A stretch of 64,000 nt of DNA, taken from CAILZL01 sp963748005 (GTDB taxonomy: Bacteria; Pseudomonadota; Gammaproteobacteria; Steroidobacterales; Steroidobacteraceae). The notes beneath the pieces are model-generated. The model saw only the letters and a list, made by a program, of their open reading frames with translations, did not search any database and was not told the DNA's origin. This document shows, piece by piece, positions 7,850 to 16,295 of this stretch. The stretch is from contig CAVVHH010000002.1 of assembly GCA_963748005.1 (NCBI GenBank), forward strand, positions 2,976,001-3,040,000, read 5' to 3'. Both the position numbers and the translations under genes were made by a program. Position 1 is the first letter of the stretch, and every line of letters begins with the position of its first letter.

Positions 7850-9081
7850 AGACAGTCGATTTCGACATAGCCATCTGTGGTGGCGGCATGGTCGGTGCAA
7901 CCCTGGCGGCCTTGTTGGTTATCGAACCCAGTCTGCGCGACCTGCGCATCGCCTTGATCGAAGCGCGTGTTCCGCAGCTGCCACCGGACGTCGAAGTAAA
8001 CATTCGTGTGTCCGCCGTATCGCGAGCCTCGCAACGCATTCTCGCCCGGGCAGGGGCCTGGCAGCTGCTGCAACCCGCCCAGCGGGCGCCCTATGAGGAT
8101 ATGGTGGTATGGGATGCCTTGAGCAAACCGGATGGCAACGATGCGTTGCATTTCTCCGCGAGTACCTTGGGCGAGCCGGATCTTGGCCACATCATCGCCA
8201 ATAACTGTCTGCAGTGGGTTGCGTGGGAGGCTGCCCGTCACGAACGTGTGACGTGTTTTGCGGCAGTACTGACCAGCATCGCGCTCGACACGCACGCCGC
8301 GAACATCGTCCTGTCAGATGGTCGTCGTTTTACTGCGCGGCTGGTCGTGGGCGCTGATGGTGCTCGGAGTATCAGTCGTACCTGCGTGGGTATCGACACG
8401 CGGGTGCGCCCCTATCAGCAAACGGCGTTGGTGACCCATGTACGTACTGAGCGGCCCCACCAACAAACTGCCTGGCAACGTTTTCTGCCGCAGGGTCCCA
8501 TTGCGTTTCTGCCCCTCAATGACGGCCGCAGTTCGATTGTCTGGACCACCACTCCGGAGCACGCCGAGGAGTTGCTGCGGCTGGACGATGCGGCATTGGC
8601 GGCGCAGGTTGCCGATGCGGCCGATCGTGTGCTGGGCGAGGTCAGTATCGCCGCACAATGCGCCGCATTCCCCTTGCAGCTTGCGCAGGTCGATGAGTAC
8701 TGCCGGCATCGTTTTGTGCTGGTGGGCGATGCAGCGCACAGCATGCATCCGCTGGCTGGTCAGGGGGTGAACCTGGGGTTCATGGATGCTGCATCATTGG
8801 TGCAGGTGCTGGGCGAGGCGCGACAGGCCGGCGCCAGTATCGAGACTCTGAGCGAGTTGCGCGTGCTGCGTCGCTACGAACGCTGGCGTAAAACCGAAAA
8901 CACCCTGGCGTTGGGTCTGGTCGATGGCCTTAATCGCCTGTTCAGCAATGACCGGCATGATGCCGGCCAGCTGCGGCGTACCGGCTTGAGGGCAATCCAG
9001 CAATTTCCGTTTGCCAAGCGTTTGTTAATGATGCGGGCGTTAGGGCTGGCTGGTGAAACCCCGCGCATGGTTTACGGCTGA
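7846..9081 (+). CDS. Ubiquinone biosynthesis FAD hydroxylase, UbiI/UbiF-like
   Basis: A second FAD monooxygenase of 411 residues, paralogous to UbiH. It has GGGMVGATLAAL near residue 10, GADGARSISR near 168 and HPLAGQGVNLGFMDA near 302. Its GTG start overlaps the ubiH stop (GTGA), which indicates translational coupling. In E. coli the gene after ubiH is ubiI (visC), the C5 hydroxylase; C6 hydroxylation by a UbiF/UbiM type cannot be excluded. No other ubiquinone hydroxylase is in the window. Confidence 0.85.
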   Translation: MKTVDFDIAICGGGMVGATLAALLVIEPSLRDLRIALIEARVPQLPPDVEVNIRVSAVSRASQRILARAGAWQLLQPAQRAPYEDMVVWDALSKPDGNDALHFSASTLGEPDLGHIIANNCLQWVAWEAARHERVTCFAAVLTSIALDTHAANIVLSDGRRFTARLVVGADGARSISRTCVGIDTRVRPYQQTALVTHVRTERPHQQTAWQRFLPQGPIAFLPLNDGRSSIVWTTTPEHAEELLRLDDAALAAQVADAADRVLGEVSIAAQCAAFPLQLAQVDEYCRHRFVLVGDAAHSMHPLAGQGVNLGFMDAASLVQVLGEARQAGASIETLSELRVLRRYERWRKTENTLALGLVDGLNRLFSNDRHDAGQLRRTGLRAIQQFPFAKRLLMMRALGLAGETPRMVYG

Positions 9082-9219
9082 CATTCCACCGCTGTTCGAC
9101 CCGCCATCCATCGGTCCATGTGGTAGGAATCTACTGGCGCCACTGGTCCTACTACGGACTTGTTTCGCTGCCCCAGCGGATGCATCCTCAGCCGTGAGTC
9201 GCTGGTGAATGGAGGCGTC

Positions 9220-10338
9220 ATGTCACTTGCACAGTATCAAGATGCGTTGCGCCAGATGCTGGCGCCAGCCCAGATCATGCTCGGGGGCAATAATCCCTGG
9301 GACATCCAGGTACGCGACCCGGGATTCGCACGGCGTGTGCTGGCGCAAGGCACCCTGGGGGTGGGCGAGTCGTACATGGATGGGCAATGGGAGTGCGAGC
9401 GGCTGGACGAGATGATGTTCCGGGTGTTTCGTGCCGGCATCGATCAGCACCTGCCCGGCCTGCGACTGTTGTGGGCGTCATTGCTCGCCAAGTTATTCAA
9501 TCCGCAAACACCCACTCGCTCCTACAAGGTGGGTCAGCAGCACTACGACATCGGCGACGATCTGTATGAGCGCATGCTCGATCCACGCATGATCTACAGC
9601 TGCGCTTACTGGCGTACTGCGCAGACGCTGGGGGCGGCGCAGGAGGCCAAGCTGGATCTGGTGTGCCGCAAGCTGGGCTTCAAGCCGGGTATGAAAGTAC
9701 TGGACATCGGGTGTGGTTGGGGTGGCGCGGCACAGTTCGCCGCGCAGCGCTACGGTGTGCAGGTCACCGGCGTAACTATCTCGCGCAATCAGGCCACGAC
9801 CGCGCGCCAGCGTTGTCAGGATCTGCCGGTGGATATTCGTCTGTGTGACTACCGCAGCCTGGAGGGACGCTTTGATCGCATCTACTCGCTGGGCATGTTC
9901 GAGCACGTGGGGCCACGCAACTACCAGACCTACTTTGCAACCGCACGGCGCCTGCTGGCCGACGATGGCCTGATGCTGCTGCATACCATCGGCCAGAACA
10001 CGACGCAGCTGGCCAACGATCCGTGGATTGAGCGCTACATCTTTACCAACTCCGTCATTCCCTCCATGGCGCAGATAGCACGCGCGGTGGAAGGTGCTTT
10101 CGTGGTCGAAGACTGGCATGGCTTCGGTCCCGACTATGATCGGACCTTGCTGGCCTGGCATGAGCGTTTCAATGCGCACTGGCCGGAGCTTGCCGATCGC
10201 TATGGTGAGCGGTTCCAACGCATGTGGAATTTCTGGCTGCTGGCTTCAGCCGCCTACTTCCGCGCGCGCCGCGATCAGCTGTGGCAGGTGGTATTGTCGC
10301 CCAACGGCGTGCCTGGCGGTTATGCAGAGATGCGATGA
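9220..10338 (+). CDS. cfa: Cyclopropane-fatty-acyl-phospholipid synthase
   Basis: Transfers a methylene group from S-adenosylmethionine to cis-unsaturated acyl chains of membrane phospholipids. The 372-residue protein has the N-terminal lipid-binding domain (GVGESYMDGQWECERLDEM near residue 48), the HYDIGDDLYERMLD motif near 108, the SAM loop VLDIGCGWGG near 161 and GMFEHVGPRNY near 225. The start ATG at 9220 has a strong GGAGG at 9211-9215; the reading frame stays open upstream without coding character. A palindromic repeat follows. Confidence 0.95.
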   Translation: MSLAQYQDALRQMLAPAQIMLGGNNPWDIQVRDPGFARRVLAQGTLGVGESYMDGQWECERLDEMMFRVFRAGIDQHLPGLRLLWASLLAKLFNPQTPTRSYKVGQQHYDIGDDLYERMLDPRMIYSCAYWRTAQTLGAAQEAKLDLVCRKLGFKPGMKVLDIGCGWGGAAQFAAQRYGVQVTGVTISRNQATTARQRCQDLPVDIRLCDYRSLEGRFDRIYSLGMFEHVGPRNYQTYFATARRLLADDGLMLLHTIGQNTTQLANDPWIERYIFTNSVIPSMAQIARAVEGAFVVEDWHGFGPDYDRTLLAWHERFNAHWPELADRYGERFQRMWNFWLLASAAYFRARRDQLWQVVLSPNGVPGGYAEMR

Positions 10339-10344
10339 GAACAA

Positions 10345-10459
10345 GGCTGTGGGCTGTGGACGGTAGGTCGGAAGCAACGGTGTGATCTCTGCCGGTACCG
10401 CACGTAGTCTTGGGCACTACTCGGTACCTTGGTTCTAGTCTTACCCACAGCCCACAGCC
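10345..10459. repeat. Palindromic repeat with 15-bp arms
   Basis: GGCTGTGGGCTGTGG (10345-10359) is perfectly complementary to 10445-10459. The centre has a smaller imperfect palindrome (GGTACCGCACG...GGTACC). It ends 12 bp before the AidB-like start. The arm phrase recurs in the repeat at 59569-59635, so the two look related. Confidence 0.8.
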
Positions 10460-10471
10460 CAGGGTCATTCC

Positions 10472-12112
10472 ATGTCCGAGCTATTCATCCAGTCGCCCCC
10501 GCATCTGGGCAATCAATACAGCGACGATGACTTGCTGCAGAGTTATCTGCAACGGGTGCTGCCACCGACGTTGCTGCGCGACGTGGAGCCGCAATTACTC
10601 TCCATGGGTGAGCTGGCGGGTGGTCCGCTATACGCCATGCAACTGGCGGATCGCCTCAATGAACCGCGACTGACGCAATGGGATGCCTGGGGCAATCGCA
10701 TCGATCAAGTCGAGCTCTCGCCACTCTGGCAACGTTGCGCACGCCTCGCTGCCGAGTATGGTCTGGTGGCGCTGCCCTATGAACAACTGCACGGCGTGCA
10801 CTCGAGAATCCATCAATTCGCGCTGGTGTATCTGTTTCATGCTTCCTCGGATGTCTACACCTGTCCCCTGGCCATGTCCGATGGTGCAGCGCGTTGCCTG
10901 CTCGAGTCTGGCAACAAGATGTTGATCAAGCGTGCCGTGAACAAACTGACCAGCCGCGATCCGGATCAGGTCTGGACCAGCGGCCAGTGGATGACCGAGT
11001 CCAGCGGCGGCTCCGATGTTGGCCATTCGCTCACCCGTGCGGTGATGCAACAAGAGGGCAGTTGGCATCTGTACGGCAAAAAATGGTTTACCTCGTCGGT
11101 GAATTCGCAGATGGCATTGGCTTTGGCCCGACCCGAAGGCAATGCCCAGGGTGGGCGTGGTCTCGCCCTGTTTTATCTGGAGACGCGCGACGCAGCCGGG
11201 CATCTGAATGGTATTCGCGTCGAGCGCCTGAAGGACAAACTGGGTACCCGCAAAGTGCCGACTGCAGAACTGTGGCTGGATACTTGCCAGGCGCGGTTGG
11301 TGGGCGAACCCAAGGACGGTACACGCGCTATCGAGCCCATGTTGATGATCACACGCGTCTGGAATGCCGTCAGCGCGGCGGCAGCGATGCGTCGCGGCGT
11401 GGCCCTGGCGCGTTCCTATGCACAGCAACGCCGTGCCTTTGGCAAACGCCTGAGCGAACTGCCGCTGCATGCCGAGACGCTGGCGCTACTCGAAGCAGAA
11501 GCCCAGGCGGCATTCCTGCTGGCATTCGAAGTGGTGCGTTTGCTGGGGCTCAAGGAAGTCAATGACATCGCCGATGGCCAACGCGCCTTGTTGCGCCTGC
11601 TGACACCGATCGCCAAACTCGCCACCGCCAAACAGGCTGTGGCGACGCTGAGCGAAATCATCGAGTGTTTTGGCGGCGCCGGCTATGTCGAAGACACTGG
11701 CCTGCCGTTGCTGCTGCGCGATACTCAGGTATTGCCCATCTGGGAGGGTACCACCAATGTACTGGCGCTTGATGCCCTGTTGCGCAGTGATGCCGAGGTG
11801 GGCATGCGCGCCCTGTACAAACGCGCCACCGGCGTTGCGGGGGGCGTCACCGATGGCAGCCTGCAGACCGTGACGGCAACGGCCATGACAGTGTTGGCGC
11901 AAGCGCAGCAGTGGTTGATTCAGACTGAAGATGCGCAGGTCTTGCAAATAGGCGCACGTCGCTGGGCATTGAGCGTAGGGCGCGCCTACTCGCTGCTACT
12001 ACTCGTGGAGCAGGCGCAATGGGAGTTGCTGAGGCACAAGGAGTCGACAGTGGCGGGCAGCGCGCAGAGATTTGCGACGTCGTTTGCAGGGGTGATGGCA
12101 TCGACCGTCTAG
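10472..12112 (+). CDS. AidB-like acyl-CoA dehydrogenase
   Basis: A 546-residue flavoprotein of the acyl-CoA dehydrogenase fold, most like E. coli AidB, the alkylation-induced protein proposed to protect DNA. Similar landmarks are MTESSGGSDVG near residue 172, WFTSSVNSQMALALA, RLKDKLGTRKVPTAE near 252, FGGAGYVEDTGLP near 400 and WEGTTNVLALD near 425. The N-terminal extension compared with ordinary dehydrogenases also fits AidB. It follows cfa and a repeat, with no obvious operon partner; no Ada box or alkyltransferase gene is nearby. Substrate unknown. Confidence 0.85.
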   Translation: MSELFIQSPPHLGNQYSDDDLLQSYLQRVLPPTLLRDVEPQLLSMGELAGGPLYAMQLADRLNEPRLTQWDAWGNRIDQVELSPLWQRCARLAAEYGLVALPYEQLHGVHSRIHQFALVYLFHASSDVYTCPLAMSDGAARCLLESGNKMLIKRAVNKLTSRDPDQVWTSGQWMTESSGGSDVGHSLTRAVMQQEGSWHLYGKKWFTSSVNSQMALALARPEGNAQGGRGLALFYLETRDAAGHLNGIRVERLKDKLGTRKVPTAELWLDTCQARLVGEPKDGTRAIEPMLMITRVWNAVSAAAAMRRGVALARSYAQQRRAFGKRLSELPLHAETLALLEAEAQAAFLLAFEVVRLLGLKEVNDIADGQRALLRLLTPIAKLATAKQAVATLSEIIECFGGAGYVEDTGLPLLLRDTQVLPIWEGTTNVLALDALLRSDAEVGMRALYKRATGVAGGVTDGSLQTVTATAMTVLAQAQQWLIQTEDAQVLQIGARRWALSVGRAYSLLLLVEQAQWELLRHKESTVAGSAQRFATSFAGVMASTV

Positions 12113-12225
12113 TTGTGGCGTCCCGGCAGTGTCGATGTCTGTTTGCGTTCGATCGGTCGATATTATCCGCATTGCCTGTCACCAGCCAGTTGGGTGTACG
12201 CTTTAGCAAAAGCTTGTTCAGGGCC

Positions 12226-13179
12226 ATGATCATGAGCCACTTGGAGCGTCTTGCAAGTGTCTGGATATGGGTTGTCCTCGGCGGATGTGCCGTGAACAGG
12301 CCCGAGCTTGCGGCAGATGACATAGCTGCTGCACCGGTTGAAGTGTTGCTTTACGCCGAGTCAACTCGGCCGGATGATCAGGGACGCATCGTGGTGCCGG
12401 TGATGCTCAACGAGCAGGGGCCGTTCTACTTCATGCTGGATACCGGTGCGACTCATACCGTGATTACTCAGCAAGCTCTGGAGCAACTGGGCTTGAAGGC
12501 GGATGAACAGCGGCCGGTGTTGTTGCGAGGTGTCAGTAGCGTGAAACGCGTGCCCACTGTCGTGGTGAACAGCCTGCAAGCGGGTTCCCTGCAATTCAGT
12601 CAAGTGCGCATGCCGGTGCTGTCCGGTTTCGTAGTGGAGGGGCTGGATGGCATTCTGGGTATCGACAGGCTGGGTGATAACAGGGTCAGCGCCGATTTCC
12701 AGAACGACAGTATCCGCATTACCGATGCCGCTGGAGTTCGTGCCGACAAGGGTTACTCGGTGGTTGCGTTCAACCGCATTTCGCGACCATTGATCATGAT
12801 CAATGCGCGTGTCGGTCGTGTCCCGACACGCGCCATCATTGACACAGGTGGCGCACATACCCTGGGGAACACCGCGTTGCTCAAGGCTCTGCAGAGGCAA
12901 GCCGGCGGCAAACTGCCTGGCGCCCGAGAAAGCGATGTGACTGACGCGACGGATAACACGCAGCCGACGCTCTTGGCGTCCGTGCCGAACATCGCATTCG
13001 GACCGGTTGCGGTTATCAACCTGCCGGTGAGCTTCGGTGAGTTTTCAATATTTGATATCTGGGGGGTCAATGACCGTCCGACTCTGCTGATCGGAATGGA
13101 TGCGCTGGGGCTGCTTGGCGGATTGACGATTGACTACCGGCGCAAGGAACTTCACATCGCGAGAGTGGTGGGTAATTGA
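12226..13179 (+). CDS. Lipoprotein aspartyl protease with two retropepsin-like motifs
   Basis: A 317-residue protein with a short hydrophobic N-terminus ending in a lipobox (LGGC, Cys near residue 17), so likely lipid-anchored. It carries two aspartic protease motifs: FMLDTGATHT near residue 64 and AIIDTGGAHTL near 203, each followed by a flap-like hydrophobic segment (GILGIDRLG; LIGMDALGLLGG). Two DTG motifs in one chain mean it could form an active site intramolecularly, as pepsins do, whereas retropepsins dimerise. The start at 12226 is chosen to give the signal peptide. Substrate unknown. Confidence 0.82.
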   Translation: MIMSHLERLASVWIWVVLGGCAVNRPELAADDIAAAPVEVLLYAESTRPDDQGRIVVPVMLNEQGPFYFMLDTGATHTVITQQALEQLGLKADEQRPVLLRGVSSVKRVPTVVVNSLQAGSLQFSQVRMPVLSGFVVEGLDGILGIDRLGDNRVSADFQNDSIRITDAAGVRADKGYSVVAFNRISRPLIMINARVGRVPTRAIIDTGGAHTLGNTALLKALQRQAGGKLPGARESDVTDATDNTQPTLLASVPNIAFGPVAVINLPVSFGEFSIFDIWGVNDRPTLLIGMDALGLLGGLTIDYRRKELHIARVVGN

Positions 13180-13244
13180 TACTTGACGGTTGAATATGCC
13201 GGAAGCGGATCGACTCATCCATTCAACTCAACCATGAATTCTGC

Positions 13245-13580
13245 TCAAGTACTCAGCGCATCAATCTTTGCCGCACAGATAAAGTCATTCTCAGACAGCC
13301 CGCCAATCGCATGTGTGGTGAACCTGATGCGGCAGTAGTTGTAGCCGATTTCCAGATCCGGATGATGATCTTCGCTGTTGGCGATGTGGGCCACCGCATT
13401 TACAAAGCTCATGGTGCGGTAGAAGTTCTTGAAGGCGTACTCACGGCGGATCGATTTGCCGTCGGTATCCAGTTGCCAGCCCAGCGAAAGTTTCTGCAGG
13501 TAATGCTGCGCGGCAGCAGTATCAAGTGGCGCAACCCCGCCTTCGCAGGGAACGCAATGTTTGCCGGTCAGGTCGCTCAT
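13245..13580 (-). CDS. phhB: 4a-hydroxytetrahydrobiopterin dehydratase
   Basis: Pterin-4a-carbinolamine dehydratase of 111 residues; recycles the pterin cofactor of aromatic amino acid hydroxylases. The active-site motif is complete: VAHIANSEDHHPDLEIGYN (two His and Pro) followed by VRFTTHAIGGLSENDF-type sequence. No phenylalanine hydroxylase gene is in the window, so its partner lies elsewhere or it serves another role. The start at 13580 sits 5 bp from a large palindromic repeat. Confidence 0.94.
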   Translation of the reverse strand: MSDLTGKHCVPCEGGVAPLDTAAAQHYLQKLSLGWQLDTDGKSIRREYAFKNFYRTMSFVNAVAHIANSEDHHPDLEIGYNYCRIRFTTHAIGGLSENDFICAAKIDALST

Positions 13581-13584
13581 ACAC

Positions 13585-13850
13585 GGGGCCTGTTAACACC
13601 AATGAAATCGCTGCGACGGAGGTCAGAAGGACTCAAGACGCGACGCACTGAGCGCGGTGTACTTAACGTACTCAAGCGAGGTGCAACAAAGTCCTGAGTC
13701 CTTCTGATCCCGTCCCTTCGGGTTGGGCCCCTAACAGCGCCATTCAGCGTTGCTCGTCGTTTATTTGTATTCACAAACCTCACTCCTCGCGCCTTGCCTG
13801 GCGCTGTTAGGGGCACCAACGCAGCGATTTCATTGGTGTTAACAGGCCCC
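13585..13850. repeat. Large nested palindromic repeat, copy 1
   Basis: Outer arms of 31 bp (13585-13615 and 13820-13850, containing CTGTTAACACCAATG) are perfectly complementary. Inside are two further inverted repeats: TCAGAAGGACTCA with its complement around 13623-13707, and GCCCCTAACAGCGCCA (13727-13742) with 13799-13814. A second copy of the family is at 62812-63004. The left end abuts phhB and the right end supplies the last codons and stop of ispG. No protein is encoded. Confidence 0.9.
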
Positions 13851-15071
13851 AGTCCTCCGCGCATAGGATCTCGCAACATAGTCTTCCACTAGCGCCTGAA
13901 ACTCAGCGGCAATGCGTTCGCCCTTGAGTGTCGGGCCTTTTTCGCCATCAATGTACACCGGTGCCACCGGACGTTCGCCGGTGCCCGGCAGGCTGATGCC
14001 GATGTTGGCGTGTTTGCTCTCACCGGGACCATTGACCACGCAGCCCATCACCGCCACGGTCATGTCTTCCACGCCGATATAGTGTTTGCGCCATTCGGGC
14101 ATCTGGTGACGTATGTGGGTCTGTATGTCCCTGGCCAGTTCCTGAAAGAACGTTGAGGTGGTGCGGCCACAGCCGGGGCAGGCTACCACCATGGGCGTGA
14201 ACGAACGCAGGCCCATTGTCTGCAGAATCTCCTGTGCGACGATGACTTCATTGGTGCGGTCGCCATTGGGTTCGGGCGTCAACGACACGCGAATGGTGTC
14301 GCCGATGCCTTCCTGCAGCAGCACGCCCATGGCAGCCGTGGATGCAACGATGCCCTTCGAACCCATGCCCGCTTCGGTCAGGCCCAGATGCAATGCATAA
14401 TCGCAGCGTCTGGCCAGCTCGCGATACACGCTGATCAGGTCCTGCACGCCACTCACCTTGCAGGAGATGACGATGTGATCCTGCGGCAGCCCCAGTTCCA
14501 CTGCGCGCGCGGCGCTGTCGATGGCCGAGCTCACCAGCGCCTCATGCATGACGACCTGTGCGTCCTGGGGTTCGGGCAGCTTTGAATTGTTGTCCATCAG
14601 ACGCGCCAGCAGATCCTGATCCAGACTGCCCCAGTTCACGCCGATGCGCACTGGCTTGTTGTACTGGCAGGCCACTTCGATCATCTCGGCAAATTGTGTA
14701 TCGCGCTTGGAGCCGCGACCAACATTGCCGGGATTGATGCGGTACTTGGCCAGCGCCGCCGCGCAGGCGGGATGCGCCTTGAGCAGTTTGTGACCATTGA
14801 AATGAAAATCGCCCACGATGGGTACTGAAACATTCATTTGTGCCAGTCGTTCGCATACATGTGGCACTGCTGCAGCGGCTTCGTCTGAGTTGACTGTGAC
14901 ACGTACCAGCTCCGAACCGGCACGCGCCAGCGCCTTGATCTGTTGTGCTGTGCCGTCGATATCAGCCGTATCCGTGTTGGTCATCGATTGCACGATGATC
15001 GGCGCATGTCCGCCGAGCGTGACAGCGCCAATCTGAACCGGAATCGAACGGCGGCGTGCGGGTGTTTTCAT
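13839..15071 (-). CDS. ispG: 4-hydroxy-3-methylbut-2-en-1-yl diphosphate synthase
   Basis: An iron-sulfur enzyme of the MEP isoprenoid pathway, 410 residues. The TIM-barrel start (VQSMTNTDTADIDGT, residues 28-42), GDFHFNGHKLL, YRINPGN and the C-terminal cluster ligands CPGCGRT near 276 and GCVVNGPGES near 323 are all present. The last residues and TAA stop are formed by the arm of the palindromic repeat at 13585-13850 (GGGGCCTGTTAAC), so the C-terminus (RRTGAC) is partly repeat-derived. The protein core is complete. Confidence 0.96.
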   Translation of the reverse strand: MKTPARRRSIPVQIGAVTLGGHAPIIVQSMTNTDTADIDGTAQQIKALARAGSELVRVTVNSDEAAAAVPHVCERLAQMNVSVPIVGDFHFNGHKLLKAHPACAAALAKYRINPGNVGRGSKRDTQFAEMIEVACQYNKPVRIGVNWGSLDQDLLARLMDNNSKLPEPQDAQVVMHEALVSSAIDSAARAVELGLPQDHIVISCKVSGVQDLISVYRELARRCDYALHLGLTEAGMGSKGIVASTAAMGVLLQEGIGDTIRVSLTPEPNGDRTNEVIVAQEILQTMGLRSFTPMVVACPGCGRTTSTFFQELARDIQTHIRHQMPEWRKHYIGVEDMTVAVMGCVVNGPGESKHANIGISLPGTGERPVAPVYIDGEKGPTLKGERIAAEFQALVEDYVARSYARRTGAC

Positions 15072-15605
15072 GATGTGTTGAAAAGCGATGGTGAGCGCAA
15101 ACCTGAATCTGGAGTAAGCCCGAGTTGCATCACTGATGCGTCATAAGATCTTACCTTAATGCGCGTTGATCTATGGCGTTGATTATTCAAGCGAACAAGC
15201 GGTCGCAAGCACATGAAGCGTATGACGCATGATTTGATTTTGTCATAAATTGCCGACGAATTCGTGATTTTCTGGCGTTTCCAATTGAAACGAAAAAAGC
15301 TGTCGGTGCACCAAGACAATTGCTGTCGAAGGAGGGTAATCGATTTACTTCACACCAAGCTAAAGGCAAACCCGTCAAAAGGCGGGGACGCAAAGCCACC
15401 GGTCTAAGGACGCGAGTCTATGACAGCGGGGTTGCCGGGTTCGCGCTATTTGCGTGCTCGTCATAACTGACTGAGGTTCAGTGAAGAATCGTATTCATAT
15501 GTAACGCGTCTGCCGGTTGTTACCTGAAATGCAACCACACCTGATCAACGTCGATACAGCGGCCAACGTTGTAAGTGGATCAGGTCGACGAGCGGAGACG
15601 CGAGT
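15072..15605. other. Intergenic leader region of Ig/FN3 lipoprotein 1
   Basis: This 534-bp gap holds no gene. From ispG it runs through an A+T-richer stretch that probably contains promoters for both directions, then the c-di-GMP-I riboswitch at about 15349-15441, then 160 nt of leader. In that leader ACCTGATC (15539-15546) can pair with GATCAGGT (15578-15585), just before the Shine-Dalgarno GGAG at 15594. This hairpin is a candidate expression platform. Confidence 0.6.
15349..15441 (+). promoter_or_regulatory. c-di-GMP-I (GEMM-I) riboswitch, copy 1
   Basis: The GEMM-I core is clear: AAAGGCAAACC, a tetraloop hairpin, GGGGACGCAAAGCC, then CGGTCTAAGG...TCTATGAC (tetraloop receptor side) and AGCGGGGTTGCCGG. 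These match conserved positions of class I cyclic di-GMP aptamers. The tetraloop reads AAAA instead of GAAA. It lies 165 nt upstream of lipoprotein 1 on the same strand, so the gene is expected to respond to c-di-GMP. Confidence 0.92.
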
Positions 15606-16295
15606 ATGTTTATTGGGAAGAATGTCCTGACCGCGTGCGGGATGTGTGTGCTGGCCTTGGCGCTTAGTGCCTGCGACTGGGATACACATCAGGCCAGTTC
15701 GTCGTTGGTTAACACGGCGCCTGTGACTGGATCATCCAGCAGTTCGGCAAGTCCGATCGCCAATCGGGCGCCGACAATCAGCGGCTTGGCAATGACCGCT
15801 GCCACGATTGGAGCTGCTTACAGCTTCACCCCAAATGCCAGTGATGCCGACGGCGACACATTGGCTTACTCCATCAGCAATAAACCGTCATGGGCAACCT
15901 TCAATACCGCCACCGGCAGTTTGACGGGTACCCCCACCACGACAGGAACTTTTTCTGCCATCACCATCAGCGCATCGGACGGTACCGCTGGCGCCACCTT
16001 GCCGGCTTTTTCAATTACCGTTGGCTCAGCAGCCAACGGGACAGTGGCCTTGACCTGGACAGCCCCCACGCAAAACACCGATGGCTCGGCGCTCACGGAC
16101 TTGGCGGGTTACACCATTTATTACGGCACCAGCTCCGGCAATCTGAATAACAGCGTCAGCGTGAACTCTGCGGCCAAAACGTCGTATACCGTTAGTGGTC
16201 TGGCGGTGGGCGCTACGTATTACTTCGCGATCTCTGCTGTTAATTCCTCAGGCGTTGCCAGTGATCTGTCAAGTGTGGCTAGCAATGCAATCTAG
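15606..16295 (+). CDS. Ig-like/fibronectin III lipoprotein, paralogue 1
   Basis: A 229-residue secreted lipoprotein. The N-terminus has a signal peptide and lipobox LSAC (Cys near residue 23), then a Ser-rich linker. One putative-Ig (cadherin-like, He_PIG type) domain follows, with NRAPTISG, YSFTP, the calcium-type DADGDTLAYSI and SGTPTTTGTFS-like strand; a C-terminal fibronectin III domain has LAGYTIYYGTSSGNL and TYYFAISAVNSSG. GGAG lies 9 nt before the ATG. A matrix or adhesin role is inferred from domains plus the c-di-GMP riboswitch; not shown. Confidence 0.88.
   Translation: MFIGKNVLTACGMCVLALALSACDWDTHQASSSLVNTAPVTGSSSSSASPIANRAPTISGLAMTAATIGAAYSFTPNASDADGDTLAYSISNKPSWATFNTATGSLTGTPTTTGTFSAITISASDGTAGATLPAFSITVGSAANGTVALTWTAPTQNTDGSALTDLAGYTIYYGTSSGNLNNSVSVNSAAKTSYTVSGLAVGATYYFAISAVNSSGVASDLSSVASNAI

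Noticed and set aside
13585..13850. Possible small CRISPR or insertion sequence
   Set aside because: The repeats are inverted and nested, without regularly spaced direct repeats, and no transposase frame is present.
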